A stretch of 64,000 nucleotides of DNA from Ignavibacteria bacterium (GTDB lineage: Bacteria; Bacteroidota; Ignavibacteria; Kapaibacteriales; UBA4661): positions 124,001-188,000 of the forward strand of contig JACVZY010000059.1 in assembly GCA_014654705.1 (NCBI GenBank). The letters run 5' to 3'. Below are positions 16,753 through 25,864 of this stretch, one piece after another; position 1 is the stretch's first letter, and each line of letters begins with the position of its first letter. A program made the position numbers and the translations under genes. The notes beneath the pieces are model-generated. The model was not told the origin of the DNA. It saw only the letters and a list, made by a program, of their open reading frames with translations, and did not search any database.

Positions 16753-19700
16753 TTACAGGTGTTCAATCCGCGCAACAATATCGGAAAATTTTTCGAGATG
16801 AGCGGGTATTTTTTCCATATCAAAACTCTGCACAAAGCCCTCTAAGCGTTCGCCATACTCGGCAAGCAGTCCAACGCCGTTATCCGCCCCAAGTTGCTTC
16901 AAGTGCTCGGCAAATTGCTTTGCTTGTTTGTTGTTGAATGTGCGCCGAAGCGTATTGCACTGTTCGGTAATATCACCCTTGAGCAGTGCCACAAGGAGGG
17001 GAAGTTTAGCGCGGGATTCGGGTGAAAGTGTGATAGTATCAGCTTTTGCTGAAGTATCCCCCGAAGCCGCACTAGTGAGGGTTGTGTGGTGATAGGGCAG
17101 AAACTTCATCAGTTCACTCATCAGTTCTTGTTTTGTGATAGGCTTACGCAAGTAGCCATCGCACAGTGTGGCAATGGTACCCATTTCTTCTTTCATTGCC
17201 GAAGCGGTGAGTGCTATAATCGGAATGTGCTTTGTTGCGGGATTGGCTTTGAGAAGTCGTGTGGCTTCATAACCATCCATTTCGGGCATAAGCAAATCCA
17301 TGAGAATCAATTCCGGCAATTCTTCGCCGGCTTTTTGGAGTGCTACTTTGCCGTTGACTGCTTCCAGTATTCGGACGTTGGAGTGAGCCAGCAAGCCCTC
17401 CACAAGCTCTCGATTGAGCTGCACGTCGTCCACCACGAGAATTCGCGGATTCTCGAACTGCACACTGCTCCACGAGGCTGCATCTTCGGGGGCAAGCAGT
17501 TTTCCAAGTTCGACGGTCTCCACGCTGCGGAAGGTTGCCGTGAAACGCGAACCTTTGCCCAGAGCGCTTTCTACGCCGATATCACCGTTCATCATTTCCA
17601 CAAGGCGCTTGGTAATGGTCAAACCCAGCCCTGTTCCGCCATACTTGCGGGCGCTTTGCCCCTCTTGCTGTCGGAATGCCTCGAATACCGCTTGCTGCTG
17701 CGCCTCCGGGATGCCAATGCCGGTATCTTCCACCGCCAGCGTCAGTCTGATATGGCGTGGAGTGTCTGCCGGCGCGGTCTTGAGGATAATTTTGATAAAG
17801 CCTTTGTCGGTAAATTTTACTGCATTGCCGACCAAATTGAAGAGAATTTGCCGTAGGCGAATCTCGTCCAGCATCATGCCGACAGGCGTGGAAACGTCTG
17901 ATTCTACCAAAAGCTGCAAGCCTTTTTCTTGCAACTTGGCGGCAAACATTGCCCCGACCTCGCGTATGACTTGCGTGATGTCCACCGGCTCGTAGGCAAT
18001 ATCCATGCGCCCAGCTTCGATTTTGGACAAGTCCAAAATGTCGTTGATAAGCCGCATGAGCGTCTTGCCGCTTGAGGAGACTGCGCTTAGGTAACTGCGC
18101 TGCTTCTCGCCTTGTACCTGCTCGTGCAGCAGTTCTGTGAAGCCCAGAATTGAGTTCATGGGTGTACGAATTTCGTGGCTCATATTTGCCAGAAACTCTG
18201 ATTTTGCGTGGTTGGCGCTGTCTGCCGCTTCTTTGGCGCTTTCAAGCTCTTCGGTGCGCTCGGCGACTTTTGCTTCCAGCGTTTCATTAAGGTTTTGCAG
18301 GGTTTCTTCGGCGAGTTTTCTTGCCGTGATGTCGGAAAAGCTCACCACGCAGCCGTCTTGGAATCGCGCTACTTTCAGGTTCATCCAGAAATTCAAGCCG
18401 TCGCCGTCGTAGTACAGTTCGGACTCCTCGGGCTTCCCGCTTTCGCTCACGCGCACATAGCGGTTGAATAAGCCGTTGTGCCGATGTGCCGGAAATTCGC
18501 GCAAAAGCGACTGTCCATGCAATTCTTCTGCTCGGCGTTTTACCATCGTGGCACCGGCTGGATTGCAGAGCAAAAATTCAAAGTCCGTAATCACGCCGTA
18601 GCGGTCGCGTACAGCCTTGAAAAGCATGAGACCGTCGAGCGAGTTCTCCATCACGCCGCGAATGAGTTCGTCTGCCTCGCGCTGCTTCGCCTCGGAGCGT
18701 TTGCGGTCGCCAATATCCAAAATAAGCCCGTTGAAAACGGTCGAACCACTGGCTTTGTGCAGTGTAGGCTTTGCAACACCTTCCCACCAGCGCTCTTCGC
18801 CGTTTGGGAGCAGATAGCGTCCTTCAAACTGAAGCGGTTTCAGAGAGCGCTTCGATTCGCTCAGAGCGTCATTGAAGCGGGCTTCGTCGTCGGGGTGAAT
18901 TTTGAGCGCGTTTACGTCTGCCATCCAATCTTCGGGCGCAATGCCGAAAATATCACGTACACGCGGGCTGACGTAATTGAAGCGGCGCGTTCCGTCGGGA
19001 CTTTCGGCGAGTTGGTAAATTACGCCCGGCACATTGTCTGCCATATCACGGAAACGTCTGTCTGCCTCGCGTTCACGTTCTTCGGCTTTTTTACGTTGGG
19101 TGATATCTTGGGTGAGCAACAGTCCTGCAAAAATCTCTCCGGCACTGTTCCGCACCGGCACAGCGCTTGCGATGAAGGAGCGACCGCCCAAATGCTGGTT
19201 TTCATGCAGGATTTCTTGAGTGGCAGAATTGCCCATCAGTGCTGTGCGGAAAAGCTGTTCGTATTCTGCCGCTACATCAAGTGGGAATGCCTCGTAGAGC
19301 GTTGTGCCGCGCACTTCGGGAACGCGGAGGCTCATGTCTTTCAAGCCCTGACCACCGGCAATCAAAAACTCAAATTCATCGTCAAACAAGAATACCGCGC
19401 CATTGGGGTAGTTCGAGATAATCGTGCGATAGAGTTCTTCGCTGCGCTGCGTCTCGGCTTCGGCGCGTTTACGGCGTGTGATGTTTTGCGTCAGCATGAT
19501 AATACGCACCACCACGCCACTTTCATCAGTAATCGGCACAGCATAGACATCGTACACTTGCTGTCGGAACTCCACTTCCACCGTGATTTTACGACCCTCC
19601 ACGGCTGCCTCCAAGTATGGGCGCAGCGTCTGCTCCAGCTCGGGGCTATAGACCTCAGCAATACTCTTGAGTGCGGCGTTTTCGGTCTGTACGCCGCGTG

Positions 19701-20688
19701 AGCGGACTTCTTCGCCGTCCAAAACGAGGAAGCGAAGCTGCTTATTCAAAATACCCACATCGCCGTTGGGGAAATTCTGCGCAAGAGTGCGATAGAGCGC
19801 TTCACTTTCGCGCAAGGCTAGGTTGGTGTCGGCGAGTAGAGCAGTGCGCTCTTGGACGCGGAACTCAAGCGTTTTATTGAGCGTTTGAGTGTTTTCCATG
19901 GAGTGGCGAATGTTGTCCACCATCACATTGAAACTACTTGCCAGTGAGCCAATTTCATCTCGGGAACGAATCTCAACGGACTGCGTAACATCGCCCTCGG
20001 CAACCTTCACGGCGGCGGCTTCCAACGCACGAATCGGGCGACTGACGCGCCGCGCAATCACGAGGGCTATCACCAAGACCAGCACCGATGCGCCCGCCAT
20101 TGCTCCGACCACCCATTGCACAGAAATTTCGTAGATGTCGTCGCTCTCGCGGCTGGCTCGTGCGCTGCCGCGCGTGGTATAGCGTGCTAGTTCTTGAAGT
20201 TTTTCGTCAAGTTTGGTATATATCAGGCGGGCTTCACCTTGCTGAATCACATTTGCTTCTTCCTTGCGGTTTTCCCGTGAGAGCGCAATAAGACGTGAAC
20301 TGGCTTCGGAGTACATGGTGAAAAACCGCGCGATTTCATCGAAGCGAGAGGTTTCGCTTTGGCTGGTAATGTAATTGCGGTAGCCTTGTGCTTCTTGCTC
20401 GAATCCCACCGCTTCATCGCTCACACGGCGCTCGACCTCATCAAACTTCGTGCTGTCCAGCGTAATGATATGTTTATTCACCCAATACCGATGCTCGGAA
20501 AGCCGGGTTTGGAGATTTGCTGCCCGCGTTACGCTGGGAAGCCATTTTTTGCGAATTTCGGTCGATTTCTTGTTAATTTCCGACATGGTGTACAAGCCGA
20601 AAACATTGGTGGCTACAAGTGCCACGAGCGCAAGACTAAAGCCAATAATGAGCTTCGGTGCAATGCGGAGATTATCGAACCACTTCAT
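16753..20688 (-). CDS. Large membrane hybrid histidine kinase (HAMP, 4 PAS, HisKA, HATPase, REC, Hpt-like)
   Basis: The ATG at 20688 (MKWFDNLRIAPKLIIGF) is chosen because a transmembrane segment follows at once; the frame extends 37 codons upstream without sign of coding. 1311 residues: TM1 about 11-33, a four-helix MCP-like sensor, TM2 190-212, HAMP 213-265, four PAS/PAC units (about 300-810), HisKA with SHEIRTPMN (His838), HATPase (DTGIGIP, GGTGLGLTI), REC with Asp1131 (LMDLLMPEMDGYE), and a C-terminal helical domain. That last domain resembles Hpt but has no HxxKG phosphoacceptor. The gene starts the probable operon with the next kinase and plsC, and is divergent from the diadenylate cyclase gene across 140 bp. 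Confidence 0.93.
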   Translation of the reverse strand: MKWFDNLRIAPKLIIGFSLALVALVATNVFGLYTMSEINKKSTEIRKKWLPSVTRAANLQTRLSEHRYWVNKHIITLDSTKFDEVERRVSDEAVGFEQEAQGYRNYITSQSETSRFDEIARFFTMYSEASSRLIALSRENRKEEANVIQQGEARLIYTKLDEKLQELARYTTRGSARASRESDDIYEISVQWVVGAMAGASVLVLVIALVIARRVSRPIRALEAAAVKVAEGDVTQSVEIRSRDEIGSLASSFNVMVDNIRHSMENTQTLNKTLEFRVQERTALLADTNLALRESEALYRTLAQNFPNGDVGILNKQLRFLVLDGEEVRSRGVQTENAALKSIAEVYSPELEQTLRPYLEAAVEGRKITVEVEFRQQVYDVYAVPITDESGVVVRIIMLTQNITRRKRAEAETQRSEELYRTIISNYPNGAVFLFDDEFEFLIAGGQGLKDMSLRVPEVRGTTLYEAFPLDVAAEYEQLFRTALMGNSATQEILHENQHLGGRSFIASAVPVRNSAGEIFAGLLLTQDITQRKKAEEREREADRRFRDMADNVPGVIYQLAESPDGTRRFNYVSPRVRDIFGIAPEDWMADVNALKIHPDDEARFNDALSESKRSLKPLQFEGRYLLPNGEERWWEGVAKPTLHKASGSTVFNGLILDIGDRKRSEAKQREADELIRGVMENSLDGLMLFKAVRDRYGVITDFEFLLCNPAGATMVKRRAEELHGQSLLREFPAHRHNGLFNRYVRVSESGKPEESELYYDGDGLNFWMNLKVARFQDGCVVSFSDITARKLAEETLQNLNETLEAKVAERTEELESAKEAADSANHAKSEFLANMSHEIRTPMNSILGFTELLHEQVQGEKQRSYLSAVSSSGKTLMRLINDILDLSKIEAGRMDIAYEPVDITQVIREVGAMFAAKLQEKGLQLLVESDVSTPVGMMLDEIRLRQILFNLVGNAVKFTDKGFIKIILKTAPADTPRHIRLTLAVEDTGIGIPEAQQQAVFEAFRQQEGQSARKYGGTGLGLTITKRLVEMMNGDIGVESALGKGSRFTATFRSVETVELGKLLAPEDAASWSSVQFENPRILVVDDVQLNRELVEGLLAHSNVRILEAVNGKVALQKAGEELPELILMDLLMPEMDGYEATRLLKANPATKHIPIIALTASAMKEEMGTIATLCDGYLRKPITKQELMSELMKFLPYHHTTLTSAASGDTSAKADTITLSPESRAKLPLLVALLKGDITEQCNTLRRTFNNKQAKQFAEHLKQLGADNGVGLLAEYGERLEGFVQSFDMEKIPAHLEKFSDIVARIEHL

Positions 20689-20828
20689 TGGAGAATGAGG
20701 TTTGGTGGATGATGGGCGAACTCTCGGAAAAATAGCGAAGATACGGCGCGTATGCAACGGAAAAGCAGCATTTTGTGTATCTTTATGCTTCAAATCCAAT
20801 TTTCTTTTTGTGTCGCCTTTGGTTTATT

Positions 20829-21716
20829 ATGGTCGAACTCTTCAAAATATGGTTTATCAGCGTAACAATTATTGATGTGATTGATATTCTCATTGTTACT
20901 TTTACGTTGTACTTTCTCTACCAAACGGTGAAAAACACCGTAGCAGTGCAGATTTTCTACGCGATTGTGGTGATATTAGGAGTGTATTTTTTGACAGAGG
21001 CATTTCATCTGCGGTTGTTGAATCTTATCTTGCGGACGCTTGGCGGCATTTGGCTTCTGGCGTTTGTGGTGTTGTTCTCGCAGGAAATACGGCGTGTGCT
21101 GTTGCTTATTGTGCGGTCTCCGATTTTCAGTGCCTTCACGCGCTCACAGATGAACGAAACACTGGACGAAGTAGCCCGTGCTGCCGTTGAAATGTCGGAA
21201 AAGCGCACCGGCGCTCTTATTGTCTTTGCCCGCTCGACCAATATCAAAATGACCATCGAAACCGGCATCCCGCTTCAAGCGCAGCTTTCCAAGGAACTTC
21301 TCGTCTCTATTTTTAATCCCAAGTCGCCGCTCCACGACGGCGCAATTGTCATTCAAAATGGCGTGATTGAGGCGGCGCGATGTATTTTGCCTCTTACTCT
21401 CACCACACGCTTTCAGGGCAAACACTTAGGAACGCGCCACCGCGCCGCAATGGGCATTTCCGAGCAAGCGGACGTGCTTGTGCTGGTGGTGTCGGAAGAA
21501 ACGGGTAAAATCTCACTTGCCGAAGAAGGTGCCTTTGTGCCGGGCGTAACGGCGGTGAATCTCTACGATATGCTTGCTGAACGGCTCTCCGGCGGTCGAG
21601 CGCGAACTCAGGAAAAAGATTTGGCGCTGCTGGTGGAAGAACTTCGCTCGGTCAATATGACGCTTGCCACCAAAGCCGAAACCGCCGGAGAAACTACGGG
21701 AAAATCGAAACGATAG
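20829..21716 (+). CDS. cdaA: CdaA-type diadenylate cyclase (c-di-AMP synthase)
   Basis: The start at 20829 gives MVELFKIWF and a typical 295-residue CdaA. Three transmembrane helices fill about the first 90 residues. The DAC domain follows with both catalytic motifs: SPLHDGAIVI (Asp-Gly-Ala 170-172) and GTRHRAAMG (Arg-His-Arg 203-205). It converts two ATP to c-di-AMP, a second messenger for cell wall, osmotic and potassium control. In Firmicutes it is followed by cdaR and glmM; neither is present here. It shares a 140-bp divergent promoter region with the large histidine kinase. The C-terminal tail (about 260-295) is a charged helix. Confidence 0.94.
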   Translation: MVELFKIWFISVTIIDVIDILIVTFTLYFLYQTVKNTVAVQIFYAIVVILGVYFLTEAFHLRLLNLILRTLGGIWLLAFVVLFSQEIRRVLLLIVRSPIFSAFTRSQMNETLDEVARAAVEMSEKRTGALIVFARSTNIKMTIETGIPLQAQLSKELLVSIFNPKSPLHDGAIVIQNGVIEAARCILPLTLTTRFQGKHLGTRHRAAMGISEQADVLVLVVSEETGKISLAEEGAFVPGVTAVNLYDMLAERLSGGRARTQEKDLALLVEELRSVNMTLATKAETAGETTGKSKR

Positions 21717-21732
21717 AACACCAACTGCGCTT

Positions 21733-22590
21733 TTACGCCTTTAACTGCTCTTTCAAAAATGCTACCGTCCGTGCCCACGCTGTTTCGGCGGCTTGTCTGT
21801 TGTACCGAGCTTGGGAGGTGTCGTTATTAAAAGCGTGGTTTACGCCTTCGTACAGGTGGAGCGTATATTTTTTCTGTGCTTTTTTGAGTGCTTCTTCAAA
21901 CGCCGGAATCCCTGCATTGACGCGCTCGTCCAGTCCGGCGTAGTGCAGCAAAAGCGGTGCGGATATTTTCTCCACATCTGTTTTGGGCTGGCGACCGTAG
22001 TAAACCACTCCTGCCTTGAGATTCGGTGCATTCACTGCTAAATCGCCCACCATCCCGCCGCCCCAGCAAAAGCCCATTGCGCCGACGTTGCCGTTACTGC
22101 GGGGCTGCTTTGCAAAAAATGTTATGCCTGCCACGAGATTTTGTATGGTTTCGGTAGCCACAAGTTTTCCTATCATCTCGCGTGCAGTATCTTCATTGCT
22201 TGGTGTGCCGCCCAGAGGAGAAAGCAAGTCGGTCGCAATAGCAAAAAAGCCTTCCAGCGCAATACGCCGCGTTACATCCTCAATGTGCGGATTTAGCCCG
22301 CGATTTTCGTGGATAACAAGCACTGTTGGGAGTTTTGAAGTGCCTTTGGGGCTTGCTGTGTAAACCTTTACATCTCCCGTTGCACCTTTGTAGCTTGTTC
22401 GCTCGGTTTCGAGACGTGCATCGTCGGGCGCAAGCTGCGCGGCGTGTGCTTGATTTGCTTCCAGCAAGGGCACAAGCGCCATTGCTGCTGCCAGCCCACC
22501 GGTCAATGTGGCAAGGCGCTCCAGAAAGGTACGTCGGTCAAGCGGTGCGTGGGTGTACTCGTCGTAGAGGTTGATGATGTCTTGGTTCAT
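21733..22590 (-). CDS. Dienelactone hydrolase family protein, Tat-type signal
   Basis: 285 residues. The N-terminus has a twin-arginine-like signal (DRRTFLERLATLTGG, 18-32, then a hydrophobic stretch to about 50), suggesting export in folded form. The alpha/beta hydrolase domain has the dienelactone hydrolase triad: Cys175 in GFCWGGGM, Asp221 in AGLDERVN and His252 in GVNHAF. Classical members open dienelactones in chloroaromatic breakdown, but many relatives are general hydrolases, so the substrate is open. It converges on cdaA with only 16 bp between the stops. Confidence 0.9.
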   Translation of the reverse strand: MNQDIINLYDEYTHAPLDRRTFLERLATLTGGLAAAMALVPLLEANQAHAAQLAPDDARLETERTSYKGATGDVKVYTASPKGTSKLPTVLVIHENRGLNPHIEDVTRRIALEGFFAIATDLLSPLGGTPSNEDTAREMIGKLVATETIQNLVAGITFFAKQPRSNGNVGAMGFCWGGGMVGDLAVNAPNLKAGVVYYGRQPKTDVEKISAPLLLHYAGLDERVNAGIPAFEEALKKAQKKYTLHLYEGVNHAFNNDTSQARYNRQAAETAWARTVAFLKEQLKA

Positions 22591-23017
22591 GGCGTATTGG
22601 GAATTAAAGATGGAAATGGAGTAGCACTACCAAAATACAGAAAAGCATGAAAATACCAGACGGTTTGTGAGGGTTTTGAAAAGTAAGGTTGGATTCTTTG
22701 CTCTTTGGTATCTTTCAATTTACACAATGATGAATGTGCTATCTTTACTACTACTGCTTTCTGTTTCCGTAACAATCTCACGTCTTCGAGCATCAAGTAT
22801 TTGCTCTCGGCTGTTGGGTTTGTGCGGTATTGCCCTTTTTCGTACATTTGGGTTCTCCGAAAATGTGCGCAACATTTTCTCCAATCGTGTCGGGTGCAAG
22901 CCTCACTCCTCTGCTGTTTTTCTACTTGCAGCCCGCTATTCTTCAACATTAAATTCAAGAGGGAATAAAAAGCATTTTGTTCCCCCCATTTATTTTCGTT
23001 GTAATTACCAAACATTT
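22591..23017. other. 427-bp intergenic region without a convincing gene
   Basis: Lies between the divergent dienelactone hydrolase and S41 genes, so it must hold both promoters. Open frames run through it on both strands, but their translations lack protein-like composition and no domain is recognisable. No hairpin, repeat or tRNA was noticed. Confidence 0.5.
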
Positions 23018-25546
23018 ATGCCTCAATCACAGAATTTTGCACCCTCATATTGGGCAAGTAAAATAGTAATCGCCTGTTTTGTTTCCACGTTGCTTACAGT
23101 ACATTGTTATTCAAAATCTTTCAGTGGTCGAGATTCCTTGCAAAAAGAAAATGAGCGCATTCAACGTCTCCAAACACTCGCCGACCTTTGGGGCAAGTTC
23201 TATCTCTTCCATCCCAACATCATCCGAGCCGACAAGCCGATTGATTGGCACGCAGCAGTAGAGAAAGCAATACCAGCAGTAGAAAGCGCCCGAATACCGG
23301 ACGAGTTTGTTTCTGTGCTCAATACACATTTTTTCAAAATCCTCAACGCTCCCGATGCGTTTGCCTTCAAACTCCCCGATTCCATAACTTCGGAAGAATG
23401 GTGGAAAAAATATAATTTTTCTCTGCTCGACAGCGGTGAGTTTGTTCGGAGGCGTATTTTGCCTCGTGTCAATCTCACCTCAACGATGGTGTACATAGAT
23501 GCCGCACACGCGACACTACGCGGCAACCCCATGGACACTCTTGCTGCACGATATTTGTACGATGCACTGCAGGCCAAAAAGAATAATGATACTCTCATCA
23601 TAGACCTTCGCATTCAGGACGAGCGGTACGACATCTATGCCCAACTTTTTACCCTGCGATGCTTCACCCCAGTGTTTACTATCGGTTCCAGTATATCGCG
23701 GGCACATCGAGGCTGGAATGAAAATATGAAGTCTATGACGTGGCAAGGGCAAAAATGGATAGTGAACCCGATGCATACGAAAACACGGGCTTTATGGGGA
23801 TCAAAAGTGGTATCAGAATTTGAACGCAGAAAATTTCAAGCGCGTAGTTCCACAGTGATATTTCTTGTCAACAAAGCAACCCTAGCATTTCTCCGTGATT
23901 ATTGCGCTATTGCCAAGGGCAATGCAAATGTAACAATGATACTAGACACAACAGATAATGCTGCTGTGCGTTCTGTCTTTGCCGCCACTGCCGCCGAGCT
24001 ATACCCTACCGACAGTATTGGTGTGGTTGCTTTTACTGACATTCTCCAAGCACAAGGTGTTATGTTTGGTGTTGATGGCATGAGTGATAGCACCATTACC
24101 GACGTTCGGAACACAAAACGTTTTGCTGATGTTGCCCGTGCGATACTTCTCCAAAAAGAAAAGAAACCTACTGGCGCATTTTCATTGGACACGCGCTTTG
24201 TTTCTCCCGATACCATTCCGGCACAAGGCACACCGCAACAAATGAGTCGTGAAAGTCGATTACGCGGACTTTTCAAGGTGTGGACAGTTGTTAAGTATTT
24301 GTACCCTCATCTAAAAACCGCAGGCGTGAATTGGGATAGTGCGCTCACACGGTTTATTCCGCGTATCGAATCCGTCCGAACCTCTCAAGACTATTATCTG
24401 GTCATGCAAGAATTTTCCGCACTGCTCAAAGATAGCCATACTCAACAGCTCATAAATGTAAATTATCAAGATACAACAGCACTTCTATTTCCTTTTAATC
24501 TCAAAAAAATAGGTAACAGTGTTATTGTTGGCAAACCTAATCAAGGACGTTGGCTCCCGGATTCTGTCATAACAACAGGAAGCGAAATTGTTGGTATTAA
24601 TGGACAAACTATACAAGAATTTGAATCATATTGGCGTAAGCGTATTCCTGCGTCCACAGAACAAGCATTCTTGCGAGATCTATATTTTATTATGGATGGT
24701 GTATTTAATAGTTATGGACGTTCCAGCATTGAATTATCAGTTCAAACACCAAGAGGTGTACAATCGGTACAGGTTCCATTGATAATGTTTAAGCAATTCA
24801 TGGCACAACGCCGCAAAGCGGAAGTGGTAGAGCAAGCAAAGAAATTATACGGAACTGAACGACCTCTTGTGGAGATGCTTTCACGAGAAATTGGCTACAT
24901 CAAACTTTTTTCAATACCATTCGCCAAAGAAAAATTTCTTGATAGTATTCTACTTTCTTGGGAAAAATCAAGTGAAGGGATTATTCTTGACTTACGGGGT
25001 TATCCTCAACTTAATTATCGAGTCTTGCTGTCAAAATTTTTGCAGCATCCTACCCAAGGTGCCATTTACTCAATACCTTATATCACGCCACGCCAGTCGT
25101 TTACAAATAGTCTTTTGAGTATGGTAGAGGACAAAAAAATGCTGCAAGATCAAGCACAAATAGAGCCACATCCAACTATTCACTATACAAAACCGATTGT
25201 TGCACTTATTAGTGAGGACTTGCAAAGTCAAGCAGAAGATTTTTGTATTTTCTTGAAAAATGCACATCGTTGTACTTTTGTGGGAACACCTACCACAGGA
25301 GCTAATGGAACGATTGCTTACATTTTCTTACCAGGTGGAAAAAAAATAGGTTTCACTGGTGAAGAAGTTCGTTATCCGGATGGTACGCCATTTCAGCGTA
25401 TTGGTATTCTGCCGGATGTTAAGGTGTCGCCAAGTGTAAACGGCATACGCGCCGGACGCGACGAAGTACTGGAAAAAGGAGTGGAAGTACTCCAAGCACT
25501 CCTCAAACAAAGCAGCACTCCGGCACAATCTTCTCCGCGCAAATAG
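23018..25546 (+). CDS. Exported S41-family peptidase with tandem S41-like modules
   Basis: The ATG at 23018 starts a signal peptide (WASKIVIACFVSTLLTVHC); the open frame upstream to 22667 is judged non-coding. 842 residues. Two related halves are visible. The first (about 45-380) has an S41-like core (DTLIIDLRIQDERY, VIFLVNKATLAF) but no Ser at the nucleophile site. The second (about 385-842) has a helical cap (RLRGLFKVWTVVKYLYPHL), a PDZ-like segment (SEIVGINGQTIQEF), LDLRGYPQ, catalytic Ser737 in DLQSQAEDF and a family-typical end (GILPDVKVSP, AGRDEVLEKG). It probably cleaves proteins or peptides in the periplasm. Part of the second half looks richer in A/T than its surroundings. Confidence 0.85.
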   Translation: MPQSQNFAPSYWASKIVIACFVSTLLTVHCYSKSFSGRDSLQKENERIQRLQTLADLWGKFYLFHPNIIRADKPIDWHAAVEKAIPAVESARIPDEFVSVLNTHFFKILNAPDAFAFKLPDSITSEEWWKKYNFSLLDSGEFVRRRILPRVNLTSTMVYIDAAHATLRGNPMDTLAARYLYDALQAKKNNDTLIIDLRIQDERYDIYAQLFTLRCFTPVFTIGSSISRAHRGWNENMKSMTWQGQKWIVNPMHTKTRALWGSKVVSEFERRKFQARSSTVIFLVNKATLAFLRDYCAIAKGNANVTMILDTTDNAAVRSVFAATAAELYPTDSIGVVAFTDILQAQGVMFGVDGMSDSTITDVRNTKRFADVARAILLQKEKKPTGAFSLDTRFVSPDTIPAQGTPQQMSRESRLRGLFKVWTVVKYLYPHLKTAGVNWDSALTRFIPRIESVRTSQDYYLVMQEFSALLKDSHTQQLINVNYQDTTALLFPFNLKKIGNSVIVGKPNQGRWLPDSVITTGSEIVGINGQTIQEFESYWRKRIPASTEQAFLRDLYFIMDGVFNSYGRSSIELSVQTPRGVQSVQVPLIMFKQFMAQRRKAEVVEQAKKLYGTERPLVEMLSREIGYIKLFSIPFAKEKFLDSILLSWEKSSEGIILDLRGYPQLNYRVLLSKFLQHPTQGAIYSIPYITPRQSFTNSLLSMVEDKKMLQDQAQIEPHPTIHYTKPIVALISEDLQSQAEDFCIFLKNAHRCTFVGTPTTGANGTIAYIFLPGGKKIGFTGEEVRYPDGTPFQRIGILPDVKVSPSVNGIRAGRDEVLEKGVEVLQALLKQSSTPAQSSPRK

Positions 25547-25552
25547 ATACTC

Positions 25553-25592
25553 CCAAAAAAGCTCACCTACCAAAGCGGGCTTTTTTGGTTTT
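25553..25592 (+). terminator. Terminator after the S41 gene
   Basis: CCAAAAAAGC (25553-25562) pairs with GCTTTTTTGG (25579-25588), with T residues in and after the 3' arm. The A-run on the 5' arm lets it act in both directions. Confidence 0.7.
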
Positions 25593-25644
25593 CCGCCCGC
25601 CACAATCATCTGTGGGTAGATATTCCGCGATAAGGTAATTCCGT

Positions 25645-25682
25645 AACAGGTTTGGTAGAGCAATCTACTAAACCTGTTTTCG
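25645..25682 (+). other. Strong 15-bp hairpin with GCAA tetraloop
   Basis: AACAGGTTTGGTAGA (25645-25659), loop GCAA (a GNRA tetraloop), TCTACTAAACCTGTT (25664-25678), with one G-T pair. TTCG follows, then TTTCG. It lies in a 318-bp gap (25547-25864) which otherwise holds only the terminator before it and a promoter box after it. It may be a second terminator or the end of a short unannotated transcript. Confidence 0.6.
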
Positions 25683-25785
25683 TTTCGCGACAACCCCATA
25701 CATAGCCAAACACCTCTACACCAAATCCATTTCCTTCCCCTACCACGCAACAAGGAATTTCTTTCGCTCACTGCGAAAAAAATCG

Positions 25786-25793
25786 TAATTTTG
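25786..25793 (+). promoter_or_regulatory. TAnnTTTG box, candidate gcdH promoter
   Basis: TAATTTTG matches the Bacteroidota -7 element and lies 71 bp before the ATG at 25865. A CAAGGAAT ribosome site precedes that ATG. Confidence 0.5.
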
Positions 25794-25864
25794 CGGTCTC
25801 CACCGTAGCCCATATAAGCCGATAAAAATTTCTCACACTTCTTTATTTTTCAAGGAATAACGCC

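Noticed and set aside
18478-19701. 407-codon open frame on the plus strand
   Set aside because: Antisense to the PAS region of the large histidine kinase; His- and Cys-rich translation without motifs.
22587-23015. 142-codon minus-strand frame upstream of the dienelactone hydrolase gene
   Set aside because: No recognisable domain, composition unlike the neighbouring genes, and it occupies the only place for the divergent promoters.
22667-23017. Upstream extension of the S41 protein by 117 codons
   Set aside because: The extension has no protein-like pattern, and the ATG at 23018 starts a proper signal peptide.
25328-25813. 161-codon minus-strand frame after the S41 gene
   Set aside because: It runs through a terminator and a strong hairpin and lies opposite the gene end; no coding signs.
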